Assembly (NCBI GenBank): GCA_033391075.1
Contig: JAWPMV010000001.1
Span: 5,456,001-5,520,000, forward strand
Origin: Bacteroidia bacterium
GTDB taxonomy: Bacteria; Bacteroidota; Bacteroidia; J057
Length of the DNA stretch: 64,000 nt
Direction: 5' to 3'
The translations under genes and the position numbers were made by a program. Under the pieces are notes generated by a model. It searched no databases, was not told where the DNA came from, and saw nothing but the letters and a program-made list of their open reading frames with translations. This document shows, in pieces, positions 48,871 through 56,814 of the stretch; positions within the stretch are counted from its first letter, which is position 1; the number at the start of each line of letters is the position of its first letter.

Positions 48871-49998
48871 ATGGCCCACATCCTATTTGTTGATGATAAT
48901 CCACGAATTCTTGAAATGCTTAGAAGGCGTTTTGAGAAAATGGATCATCAGGTTTCCAGTGCGAATAATGCCGAAATAGCTGAAAATATTTTAAAAAAGG
49001 AGCTAATAGATATCATTTGCCTGGACTATATGATGCCGGACCAAAGCGGCTTTGATTTTATTCAAGACTTCCATCAAAAGGATCGAATTCCGGTAATCAT
49101 GATGACCGCCCACTCATCCATGAATCTAGCTATAGAATTCATGAAGGCGGGGGGAGCAGATTTTATAGAAAAGCCGATTGATGTAGAAGTTTTGCATATC
49201 AAAATAAACCGAGCCCTGCATAGCTTCCAACAAATCCGGGATGCCCAGGATGCCCGAGATCATTCTGAACAAGAACTCCGAAAAAGCAACCAAAAACTCC
49301 AAAAGAGACATAAGGAATTGGAGAATTTGTATGAAGAGTTGGACCAATTCACCTCTTCCGTATCTCACGAACTGAGAGGCCCACTAAGACAAATCGGTAT
49401 GCTTTCACAGCTCCTGGAAAAAAAGGGAGCAAAGTGTCTCGATAACAATGAGAAAGTGATGTTGGGCAGTATTAAAGATTCTGCGATCCGTCTTACCCAT
49501 CTGGTTAACGAATTATTGAGTTTTTCCAAGATGTCTCAGGACGATATGCAGGTTAAAGAGATCAATACCCTCGAGATGGTTCGTACGGTTGTAAATGAAG
49601 TCCTTGAGGCACATCCTGAGCAGAAACATGAAGTCGAAATAGGGGAATTACCCTTAATAGAAGCGGATCCCGTACTCATACGGCAGGTATTCATCAACCT
49701 TATCGACAACGCCCTCAAATACTCCAGTAAAAAAGACTTTTCGCAGATCGAGATTGGATGTAAACGGGGTGAGGAAGAAGAGATTTTTTATGTAAAGGAC
49801 AATGGAGTCGGCTTTGATCCCAAAATGGTTGATGAGCTGTACAAAGGCTTTCGGAGGCTGCACGATCCGGATGATTTTGATGGTACAGGTATTGGCCTGG
49901 TAAATGTCAAACGAATCATTCAGCGACATCATGGAAAAGTATGGGCGGAAAGCAAAGAAAATGAGGGAGCTACTTTTTATTTTTCACTCCCTCATTGA
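48871..49998 (+). CDS. Receiver-first histidine kinase (REC-HisKA-HATPase)
   Basis: 375 residues: N-terminal receiver domain (about 1-120; VDDN, phospho-acceptor Asp52 in CLDYMMPDQSG, Thr79, Lys101), a coiled-coil linker (about 122-160), HisKA with His166 in SVSHELRGPLR, and HATPase_c with LIDNALKYS, DNGVGFD and GTGIGLVNVKRI. The SHELRGPLR dimerisation helix resembles phytochrome-type kinases. A receiver at the N-terminus lets an upstream kinase tune this one. As third gene of the LOV cassette it is a likely second step of the light relay. Confidence 0.9.
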   Translation: MAHILFVDDNPRILEMLRRRFEKMDHQVSSANNAEIAENILKKELIDIICLDYMMPDQSGFDFIQDFHQKDRIPVIMMTAHSSMNLAIEFMKAGGADFIEKPIDVEVLHIKINRALHSFQQIRDAQDARDHSEQELRKSNQKLQKRHKELENLYEELDQFTSSVSHELRGPLRQIGMLSQLLEKKGAKCLDNNEKVMLGSIKDSAIRLTHLVNELLSFSKMSQDDMQVKEINTLEMVRTVVNEVLEAHPEQKHEVEIGELPLIEADPVLIRQVFINLIDNALKYSSKKDFSQIEIGCKRGEEEEIFYVKDNGVGFDPKMVDELYKGFRRLHDPDDFDGTGIGLVNVKRIIQRHHGKVWAESKENEGATFYFSLPH

Positions 49999-50039
49999 TG
50001 CTTCAAGGTTGCCAGATCAAGACAATCTGTCCTGTTTCC

Positions 50040-51065
50040 CTATCTGGCCCCAAACTCTATGTATGCTCGTAGGTCTTCCAGTTGTTGGTTGCTCATCCGT
50101 TCTAAGGGAAAATGAGGCATATAAGGTCTGTGTCCCGGTAAGGCATAGGTTCCATACCTGACTATCTGATATAGAGACATATGAGAATCCTGTGGGATCT
50201 TTTTTCGAATATGTCTCAAAGAAAGTTTGCCATGATCCAGGGTATATTTAGAAACCCCACCTTCTTTATGACAATGCAAACAAGCCAGCGTATAAATAGA
50301 TTTCCCCCTTTCCTCATCTCCTTTCAATCCATAACCTGCAATCTTATCAGGAGGTGCATCTCCAAAAGTTGCCGGAGATTTTTGCATGTAAAAACTCTTT
50401 AAGAGTTCCTTTGCATCTTGCTGCGTCCGAGTGTTTTCCGATAGATTTTTGAGGCTCTTCATTTGCTCACTATTCATTTCCAGGTCTCCCAGCTTAAACT
50501 CCAGAGACCAGTAATAAGCCAAAACTGCATCCATCTCCCAATCTTCCAGCAATCTTCCCTGTGCACACTCCGTTGCACATAGTTGAATAGCTTCTCTTAG
50601 ACTTTCCCTCGCAGGCTTTACAAACTCACCATACTTTTTATAATAATCATCATTGTACCAGCTCTCCCGATTTACAATGCCATGAAAAGTAGTTGCTTGT
50701 AGAAAGGGAAGTTGCTTTTCTATGGCATAATCCAAACGGGCTTCCGGATCACGGCTTTTTAAGTCAGGATCTTCCTGCACAAGATTATGACAGGAAGTAC
50801 ATACATAGTGCTTACTTACAAATTTGGACTTACTTCCATCCGGCCCAATCGTACGCCCTCTTTTCACAATCTCTTCCCCTCGCTGAATCAGCATATTTTT
50901 ATCTTCATTCCCGACAAGCAAACTATGGCCAGGTTTACTTTCCCCTAAATATTCAAGCACTTCCTGAACCGGGGTATCTTCATTCCAATCCGGGGGAGCA
51001 AAATTTATCAAGCCCATACCCAGAAGAGGAATTAGCAGTAAAAACACATATTTCTTTAGTACCAT
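50040..51065 (-). CDS. Exported di-haem c-type cytochrome
   Basis: 341 residues. A short hydrophobic N-terminal segment (KKYVFLLLIPLLGMGLI) serves as signal or anchor. Two haem-binding motifs are visible: CTSCH (89-93) and CLHCH (262-266). The second domain looks like cytochrome c class I, with Met residues in the GHRPYMPHFPLERMS end as candidate axial ligand. A CATEC pair (163-167) between them is not followed by His. It should transfer electrons in the periplasm. Its start lies inside the end of the DUF5777 gene (10-base overlap), indicating one operon and coupled translation. Confidence 0.88.
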   Translation of the reverse strand: MVLKKYVFLLLIPLLGMGLINFAPPDWNEDTPVQEVLEYLGESKPGHSLLVGNEDKNMLIQRGEEIVKRGRTIGPDGSKSKFVSKHYVCTSCHNLVQEDPDLKSRDPEARLDYAIEKQLPFLQATTFHGIVNRESWYNDDYYKKYGEFVKPARESLREAIQLCATECAQGRLLEDWEMDAVLAYYWSLEFKLGDLEMNSEQMKSLKNLSENTRTQQDAKELLKSFYMQKSPATFGDAPPDKIAGYGLKGDEERGKSIYTLACLHCHKEGGVSKYTLDHGKLSLRHIRKKIPQDSHMSLYQIVRYGTYALPGHRPYMPHFPLERMSNQQLEDLRAYIEFGAR

Positions 51066-51901
51066 CTTCCTTTCAACTTAAAGATCCTTGCCATGTTAAA
51101 ACCGATATGAATATCTCCATTGCCCCAGGTTCCAGCGGTTTCCGTAATGAAAAACTTCTCTATCATACCTCTGGAATTGGACAAATGGATTTGAAATACG
51201 TGCCCATTGGTTTCAATCTCAAATCCCAGAGAAAGGGACGGATGAAAACCTGTTGCCAATTGATCCTCGAAAGGATAATAATACTCCCCGGTCAGGGCAA
51301 AGTTTTTGGTAACTCTAATCCGGCCTGCAAGTCCCAATGCGAAAACATCATTGCTCTCTGCCAGAGTCGCTACATAGTTGCGATGAACCATAGAAGGCAT
51401 CAATTGAAGTGAGAACCTCTCCCCAAACTTTCGCCCAATCAAAATCTGGTAGGTGTAGAATAAACGATTTTCAAAAAATTCTCCCCGAACAGGATCCAAA
51501 TCTTCTGCTGATCGCAAAGCAATAGAGCTAAATCCTGAAATAGAAATGGGAGAACTACCTTCTTTCTGCTTGAGGAGGCGGAATTTCAGAAAACTATCAT
51601 AGGTTTTTTCAAAGGTACTTCGACCTATACCGATTGTGAGCCAGTCTGTAATGCCATAGTCAAAGCCCAGTCTCATCGTTGCCTGATCCAGCCCCCAAAG
51701 CTCTCGGGCGCCACTATTTACGGTACCAAATCTATGGGAAATGAGAAATTCAAATTCGCCGGCTCTCAGCGTTTCCAGCGAATGACCATTGATGACACGT
51801 GAGCCTCGGAATATGCCCTGAACAAAGGGACTTTCCTGAGCAAAACTCAAGGCCGGAAAGAGGCATAGGAATACAAGCCCGAGTATTGATACTTTTTTCA
51901 T
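51056..51901 (-). CDS. DUF5777-family outer-membrane beta-barrel-like protein
   Basis: 281 residues with signal peptide (ending ALSFAQ). The start of the mature part, RVINGHSLETLRAGEFEFLISHRFG, is the typical DUF5777 opening; the remainder alternates in beta-strand fashion (LTIGIGRSTF, FALTGEYYYPF, FSLQLMPS) and ends with an aromatic residue, as outer-membrane barrels do. DUF5777 genes are often next to cytochrome c and other redox genes in Bacteroidota; here a di-haem cytochrome overlaps. Function unknown; a role in electron exchange across the outer membrane is speculative. Confidence 0.82.
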   Translation of the reverse strand: MKKVSILGLVFLCLFPALSFAQESPFVQGIFRGSRVINGHSLETLRAGEFEFLISHRFGTVNSGARELWGLDQATMRLGFDYGITDWLTIGIGRSTFEKTYDSFLKFRLLKQKEGSSPISISGFSSIALRSAEDLDPVRGEFFENRLFYTYQILIGRKFGERFSLQLMPSMVHRNYVATLAESNDVFALGLAGRIRVTKNFALTGEYYYPFEDQLATGFHPSLSLGFEIETNGHVFQIHLSNSRGMIEKFFITETAGTWGNGDIHIGFNMARIFKLKGRWY

Positions 51902-52036
51902 GTTTTTGAGTGTAAGAATATCTGTCTTTCAACAAGATATATGATTTGTCCATGAATAGGATACACCCATTACGAAAAAGTTACAAAGGCTTGAATAATT
52001 AAGAGGGGAATGTGTAAAAGGCTTATTTTGTCTTTC

Positions 52037-53677
52037 TCACTTTACTAGCCCAATGAGATCAAGGCCGGCATGTATAATACGATTCTCTTCTTTCTTTGCT
52101 TCAGATTCGCTCAAGCGCCGGATACGCTTCATTCGATGCATGCTATTCCATCTACCTTGTAGCATCATGACTTTCTGCTGAGTATCAGAATCTGCTTTAA
52201 AATGTAGATACAAAAGGTCAAAAAATTCTTCTTTTCCTTTCATCAGGAGTTCCTCTGCCGTCCGCTTCAGATCTTCCACATTTTCAATTGCAGATATATC
52301 CGTCGCGGCTTTAAAGCGGAGTTCAGAGGAAGTAAAATTTAAGAACTCCAGACCATCGGGAGCCTCGGGTGCAGGCTCTTCGATAAGGATAGGAAGCATA
52401 TCTGGCAGGCGCCTATTATCATCCAGGCGTTGTCCAAGAGCCATTTGCCAGCTGATTGCAACCTCCTCGGAATCTTCGGCGGCTTTTGACCAGAACAAAC
52501 AAAAGAGTTCGGTCTCCAGGAGAGCATCCGAAACTTTGATCTCCCAATCATCGCCTGGCATTTGATAAGGATCAATGATGGAAACTCCTTCGGCTGTCAA
52601 TTGATTGCGATAATTGTCCAATGCGGAAGTATTTTCCTTAGCATAAGCCAGAAAGGTCTTTTTTATCGCCTTAGCATGAGTGGGAGCGAATTTCCCATCT
52701 TCATTATCATGAGCGGCAGCTTCAACAAGCTGTAAATTGAAACGTAGCCTTCCCAATTGGCCTTCCTCGCCCATAATTATCAGACTACCGATTGCCTGCT
52801 TTCTTTCGAAATCGGCCGGAACGAGAATTTCAAATTCTACAGATGCCGGCACGCCAAACCAAATCAGGGCCTGGGCAGATTCTTCGATCTTCCAGTTTTC
52901 AATACTCAAACGAAATTCGAGACGGCTCCTTCTCTTGATCGGCATGTTGAGGGTTTTAGCACCCTGTATGCTGGCATCAGGATCGGCCTCTCGCATCATG
53001 TCTGCTACTTCTGCCTTTTGTTCATAGAGATGGGCAAAAGCTGTGAGAAGAAACTTCTCGTTTTTCTGTACATGCTCGGGGGCAAAAAGGGAAATATTGA
53101 CAATATCTTCTTCAGTTCGGCTATCCCTACTCGCACTGGCAGATGGAGTTTCAGTGGCGGGAAGAGCTGGAGGTGCAGGAGGTTCTGAAGCCGGTTCCGG
53201 CTCGACTTCTTCCACAATTTCTTCCACACTTTCTTCAGCTGTATCATCCCATTCCTCTATAGGAGCAGATGCTTCCTCTTCCCATTCTTCCTCTTCTGTT
53301 TCCAGTCCACTTTTCTTTTCATAACGAAGCGGGGGAATATGGCTGTCATGGGCTTCGCTTCTGGATGGGGTTTTTCGTCTCCATCGCTTAAATATTTTGG
53401 AGAAAATTGAATCTCCTTTGGGTTTGGGTGGGGGTTCCGGGGAGGTCGAGCTTCTGACATGAAAAATAATCGCATTGAGCAATTGGGTAATCTTATGTCC
53501 GATATCTTTATCCTCCAATAGATCAACCAACTCATGCCTTCTCTCCATAAATTTCTCTACAGAGATTCCTTCTTTTTTCAAAGCCCTCAAAAGCATGAGC
53601 ATTTCAGTCAGTGCTTCTGAGTGCTTCTTATTCCTAATGAGCAGTCTTATTTGTCGGTATCTGGCAGAGCTGGTCAT
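52037..53677 (-). CDS. Multidomain TIR-like protein with effector-associated domain (EAD11-like), predicted conflict/immune component
   Basis: 546 residues, no signal peptide. Seen in order: an N-terminal helical domain (about 1-73), an acidic Pro/Glu-rich linker (about 75-190), a beta-sandwich module (about 192-330, starting ISLFAPEHVQKNEKF and holding ADPDAS and LIWFGVP stretches) often found beside bacterial TIR domains, a TIR-like domain (about 338-455: KTFLAYAKEN, MPGDDWEIKVSDAL, LFCLFWSKAAEDSE), and a C-terminal EAD11-like adaptor (about 470-546: LQGRWNSMHRMKRIRRL, ENRIIHAGLDLI). In TIR NADases the catalytic Glu falls in S-x-x-V-x-x-E-W; here the spot is Ser409 (VAISWQ), so NADase activity is doubtful. 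Such proteins belong to EAD-based bacterial conflict systems; assignment is by pattern recognition. Confidence 0.75.
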   Translation of the reverse strand: MTSSARYRQIRLLIRNKKHSEALTEMLMLLRALKKEGISVEKFMERRHELVDLLEDKDIGHKITQLLNAIIFHVRSSTSPEPPPKPKGDSIFSKIFKRWRRKTPSRSEAHDSHIPPLRYEKKSGLETEEEEWEEEASAPIEEWDDTAEESVEEIVEEVEPEPASEPPAPPALPATETPSASASRDSRTEEDIVNISLFAPEHVQKNEKFLLTAFAHLYEQKAEVADMMREADPDASIQGAKTLNMPIKRRSRLEFRLSIENWKIEESAQALIWFGVPASVEFEILVPADFERKQAIGSLIIMGEEGQLGRLRFNLQLVEAAAHDNEDGKFAPTHAKAIKKTFLAYAKENTSALDNYRNQLTAEGVSIIDPYQMPGDDWEIKVSDALLETELFCLFWSKAAEDSEEVAISWQMALGQRLDDNRRLPDMLPILIEEPAPEAPDGLEFLNFTSSELRFKAATDISAIENVEDLKRTAEELLMKGKEEFFDLLYLHFKADSDTQQKVMMLQGRWNSMHRMKRIRRLSESEAKKEENRIIHAGLDLIGLVK

Positions 53678-53754
53678 GGCTTTATCTGTCTATCCCCTAA
53701 TTAGAGAAAGATAAGTATAGATAAATAGCGTGAGAAAGTAAAAAAAATGGGGGA

Positions 53755-53821
53755 GCTCTCGTGTTCTCGTAATGGAGTTCAATCTTAGGCTTAGTTACAA
53801 AGCCCCCCAGAACACCAGAGC
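53755..53821. repeat. Inverted repeat between the ABC exporter and the TIR-like gene
   Basis: GCTCTCGTGTTCT (53755-53767) and AGAACACCAGAGC (53809-53821) pair with one mismatch around a 41-base loop. It may act as a terminator of the ABC gene or a dispersed intergenic repeat. Confidence 0.45.
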
Positions 53822-53831
53822 ACTTCCTTCC

Positions 53832-55688
53832 CTATTGATATCCCTGTGCCTGCAAATGAAAGAGTTCGGCATAGGTTCCATCTTCTTCTAGGAGTTCTTC
53901 ATGCGTCCCCAATTCAATTCTTCTTCCTTTTTCCAGGACCAATATTCGATCAGCCATACGAACGGTCGAAAATCTATGTGAAATCAGCACAGCGGTGCGG
54001 CCTTTCGTCAAATCAGAAAAACGCTCAAACACCTCGTACTCTGCCCGTGCATCTAAAGCAGCCGTGGGTTCATCCAGAATCAGTAATTCGGCTTCCCGCA
54101 TATAGGCCCTTCCCAGAGCTACTTTCTGCCATTGCCCTCCCGAAAGGTCAACTCCATCTTCAAAGCGACGACCCAATATTTGGTCATAGCCTCCTTTGAG
54201 TTCGGAGATGACCGTATTGGCGAGACTTTGATCAGCCGCATGAATAATCAGAGGCTTGTTTTCTCGTTCGGCAATTTGGCCTACAGCAATATTATCAGAA
54301 ACTGTAAATTGATACTTCACAAAATCCTGAAAGATTACTCCTACCTTATTGCGAAGCTGTTGAAGGTCATACTCCTTGAGGTCATGCCCATCCAGAAGGA
54401 TACGGCCTTCGCTGGGATCATACAGACGAGCCAACAATTTCACCAGGGTTGTTTTTCCGGCCCCATTTTCCCCAACCAAAGCCAATTTCTCTCCAGCATG
54501 TAAATGAAAGGAAACATCTTTCAGAGCATAAATATCAGTACCGGGATAAGCAAAACTTACCCCTTCAAAGGTGAAGCCTTTTTTGATCTTTTCAGGAACC
54601 GGACGAGCATTTACCGGAGAGCTAATCCCGGGTTTCATATTGAGAAAGTCAAAAAGATCCTGAAGGTAAAGAGCCGTCTGAGCTATAGAAGAAAATCGGG
54701 TCAAAATGCCCTGCAATTGACTTCTCAGGCCTTTAAAGGAACCTGCCAGAAAGGTCAGACTACCAATTGTGATCGTTCCAGCCACTGCCTGAAGAATGAT
54801 AATAACATAAGCGCCATAATAGCCGAGATTACCGATACTATTGAAGAGAAATCCATAACTGGCTCTTTGTATGGCCAGGGATCGATTGCTGAGATAATAA
54901 TCATGCGCTACTTTGGCAAATCGGTTTTTGATGAAGTCAGCCAGACCAAAAATTTTCACCTCTTTCGCCGTCTCATCACTCGCCCCTACAAAGCGTAGGT
55001 AATCCAGCTCTCTCCTTTCGGGGGTCCAGTTACGGGAAAGGGAATAGGAACGTTGGTTGAAATGGAGCTCACTCACAAAACCTGGTATTACAGCAATGAT
55101 CAGGAGGATGATAAGCCAGGGACTAAAAATGACCAAGCCTACGCCAAGTGCGATAATGGAAACAATGCTTTGTATCTGCATGAGGATTTGAGATAGCAAA
55201 ACAGTTCGGCTGGTCGTCTGCCGGCGAGCCCTTTCCAGTTTGTCATAAAATTTAGAATCTTCAAAAAAGGGAAGATCCAGTTTGGCTGCCTGGGCGATCA
55301 ATCGTTCTGAGGTTTCATTGCTAAACAAATCTCCCAATAAGGCATCCAATAAAGAAATGATGCGATTGAACAAAGCCTCCAGAAGTACAATTCCCAATTC
55401 TGCTCCCACATAGATCCATAAAAGCGTCATATCTCCTCCTTCGCTCCCTTGCAAAGCTATTATTTCATCTATGATCAATTTTCCCAGATAGAGCTTGGTT
55501 ACCGGACCCAAAGCTGCAATCAGGCGCAGGATAATATTTCCCAGGGTCATCGAACGATTGGTTTCCCAGATCATTTTGATGAAAGGAGGGAGGTATTGGA
55601 GGGCGTTTAGGGTTTCCTTGAAACTTAGTTTTCCACCATATCGTTGATTTCGCGCTGAGACAGTTAACTTTCTTTTCGAATCGGCCAT
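53832..55688 (-). CDS. ABC-type exporter, fused permease and ATPase
   Basis: 618 residues: about six membrane spans (to about 345), then one nucleotide-binding domain with Walker A GENGAGKTT (Lys412), signature LSGGQWQKV, Walker B LLILDEPTAALD and switch His (LISHRFST). It works as a homo- or heterodimer exporting lipids, peptides or drugs across the inner membrane; no cargo is evident. No C39 peptidase or other N-terminal extension is seen. It precedes the TIR-like gene on the same strand by 154 bases that include an inverted repeat, so co-transcription is uncertain. Confidence 0.9.
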   Translation of the reverse strand: MADSKRKLTVSARNQRYGGKLSFKETLNALQYLPPFIKMIWETNRSMTLGNIILRLIAALGPVTKLYLGKLIIDEIIALQGSEGGDMTLLWIYVGAELGIVLLEALFNRIISLLDALLGDLFSNETSERLIAQAAKLDLPFFEDSKFYDKLERARRQTTSRTVLLSQILMQIQSIVSIIALGVGLVIFSPWLIILLIIAVIPGFVSELHFNQRSYSLSRNWTPERRELDYLRFVGASDETAKEVKIFGLADFIKNRFAKVAHDYYLSNRSLAIQRASYGFLFNSIGNLGYYGAYVIIILQAVAGTITIGSLTFLAGSFKGLRSQLQGILTRFSSIAQTALYLQDLFDFLNMKPGISSPVNARPVPEKIKKGFTFEGVSFAYPGTDIYALKDVSFHLHAGEKLALVGENGAGKTTLVKLLARLYDPSEGRILLDGHDLKEYDLQQLRNKVGVIFQDFVKYQFTVSDNIAVGQIAERENKPLIIHAADQSLANTVISELKGGYDQILGRRFEDGVDLSGGQWQKVALGRAYMREAELLILDEPTAALDARAEYEVFERFSDLTKGRTAVLISHRFSTVRMADRILVLEKGRRIELGTHEELLEEDGTYAELFHLQAQGYQ

Positions 55689-55789
55689 ATATTTTTAGGT
55701 GTCAGAAGGGCTAGGTCTTTTGTGAATAAAGACGGATGTACCTGCATAATACTTTTTTTCGGGAGAAATGTTGGATCAAAAATTTGGGC

Positions 55790-55816
55790 AAAAAAATAGG
55801 GAGGCCTAAGCCTCCC
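55790..55816 (-). terminator. Rho-independent terminator of the FKBP gene
   Basis: GGGAGGC (55799-55805), loop CTAA, GCCTCCC (55810-55816); the A-run at 55790-55796 gives U residues on the minus-strand transcript. Confidence 0.85.
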
Positions 55817-55837
55817 TGAAAATTTCTTTCTTTTTAC

Positions 55838-56530
55838 TTACTTGACTTCAAGCAATTCTACTATGAAGATCAAGGTTTCATTAGGTCCAATGGTGGGAGG
55901 GGAACCTCTTTCTCCATAGGCCAATCCACCAGGAATGTACAATTCATATTTGGCTCCCGGAGACATTTGCTGAAGGCCTTCCTGCCATCCGCGAATGACA
56001 TTGCCCAAAGGAAATTCTATCGGCTCTCCGCGGTCATAAGAACTGTCAAATTTAGTCCCGTCCAACAAAGTTCCTTCATAATGAACCTTTACCGTATTGG
56101 CCATAGTAGGTTTGGCTCCATTACCTGCCTGGATCACTTTGTATTGCAGTCCGCTTGGGAGTTCAACTACTCCGTCTTTCGCCTTATTTTCGGTCAACCA
56201 CTGGTTTCCTTTTGCAGCTGCCTCACTGGCTTGCTGTTGCATTTTGGCTATTTGCTTTTGCTGAGCCTGGCGAGAGAAATCCTGGATCAAAGCCTGACAA
56301 GTTGCCTCGTCAATCTCTGCCTGGTTTAATTGAATAAAATCAATAAGACCTTTATACAAAGCATCATAGTTCAATGGAATCTCAGTTTCATTGAGATTTT
56401 TGCCTATATCTACTCCGAGCGCATAGGAAATGCTATCTTGTTTATTTGCAAAGGTTGGGTTATCCTGGGCATACACAACTCCCATCAGCATCCCTAGCAG
56501 GATAAGCGTACTTAAAAGAATTCTTTTCAT
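55838..56530 (-). CDS. Exported FKBP-type peptidylprolyl isomerase (FkpA/Mip-like)
   Basis: 230 residues: signal peptide (ending MGVVYAQ), an N-terminal helical dimerisation domain (about 25-120; DSISYALGVDIGKNL is the usual opening), and the FKBP domain (about 127-230) with VKVHYEGTLLDGTKFDSS, IPLNYD-like and GWQEGLQQMSPG segments and the FIVELLEV end. It speeds proline isomerisation in the periplasm, helping outer-membrane and secreted proteins to fold. With the PpiD-like protein it is the second export-pathway PPIase in the window. Own terminator, so monocistronic. Confidence 0.93.
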   Translation of the reverse strand: MKRILLSTLILLGMLMGVVYAQDNPTFANKQDSISYALGVDIGKNLNETEIPLNYDALYKGLIDFIQLNQAEIDEATCQALIQDFSRQAQQKQIAKMQQQASEAAAKGNQWLTENKAKDGVVELPSGLQYKVIQAGNGAKPTMANTVKVHYEGTLLDGTKFDSSYDRGEPIEFPLGNVIRGWQEGLQQMSPGAKYELYIPGGLAYGERGSPPTIGPNETLIFIVELLEVK

Positions 56531-56814
56531 ATAAATTTAAGATGATTGATGTCTAAAAGGGGATCAAAGTTTAGCTGAAATTACGAAAATACCAAACCGA
56601 TATTGTAATGCAGGTCCGAAACTGGACAATCTTTCGCTTTTGGAGTAACAAAGAAGGCTTTTTTTAAGTCTCAGCAAAGATCGGAATTACGATTTGCTCA
56701 AATTTCCTGTTGATCGATAGAAGCTAATAGCTTGCAGATCAAACTCAGTCCGATTAGTAAGTCTTTGTAAATTAATTATTTGATATAAAAATTCACCCTA
56801 CAAATACAACACGC

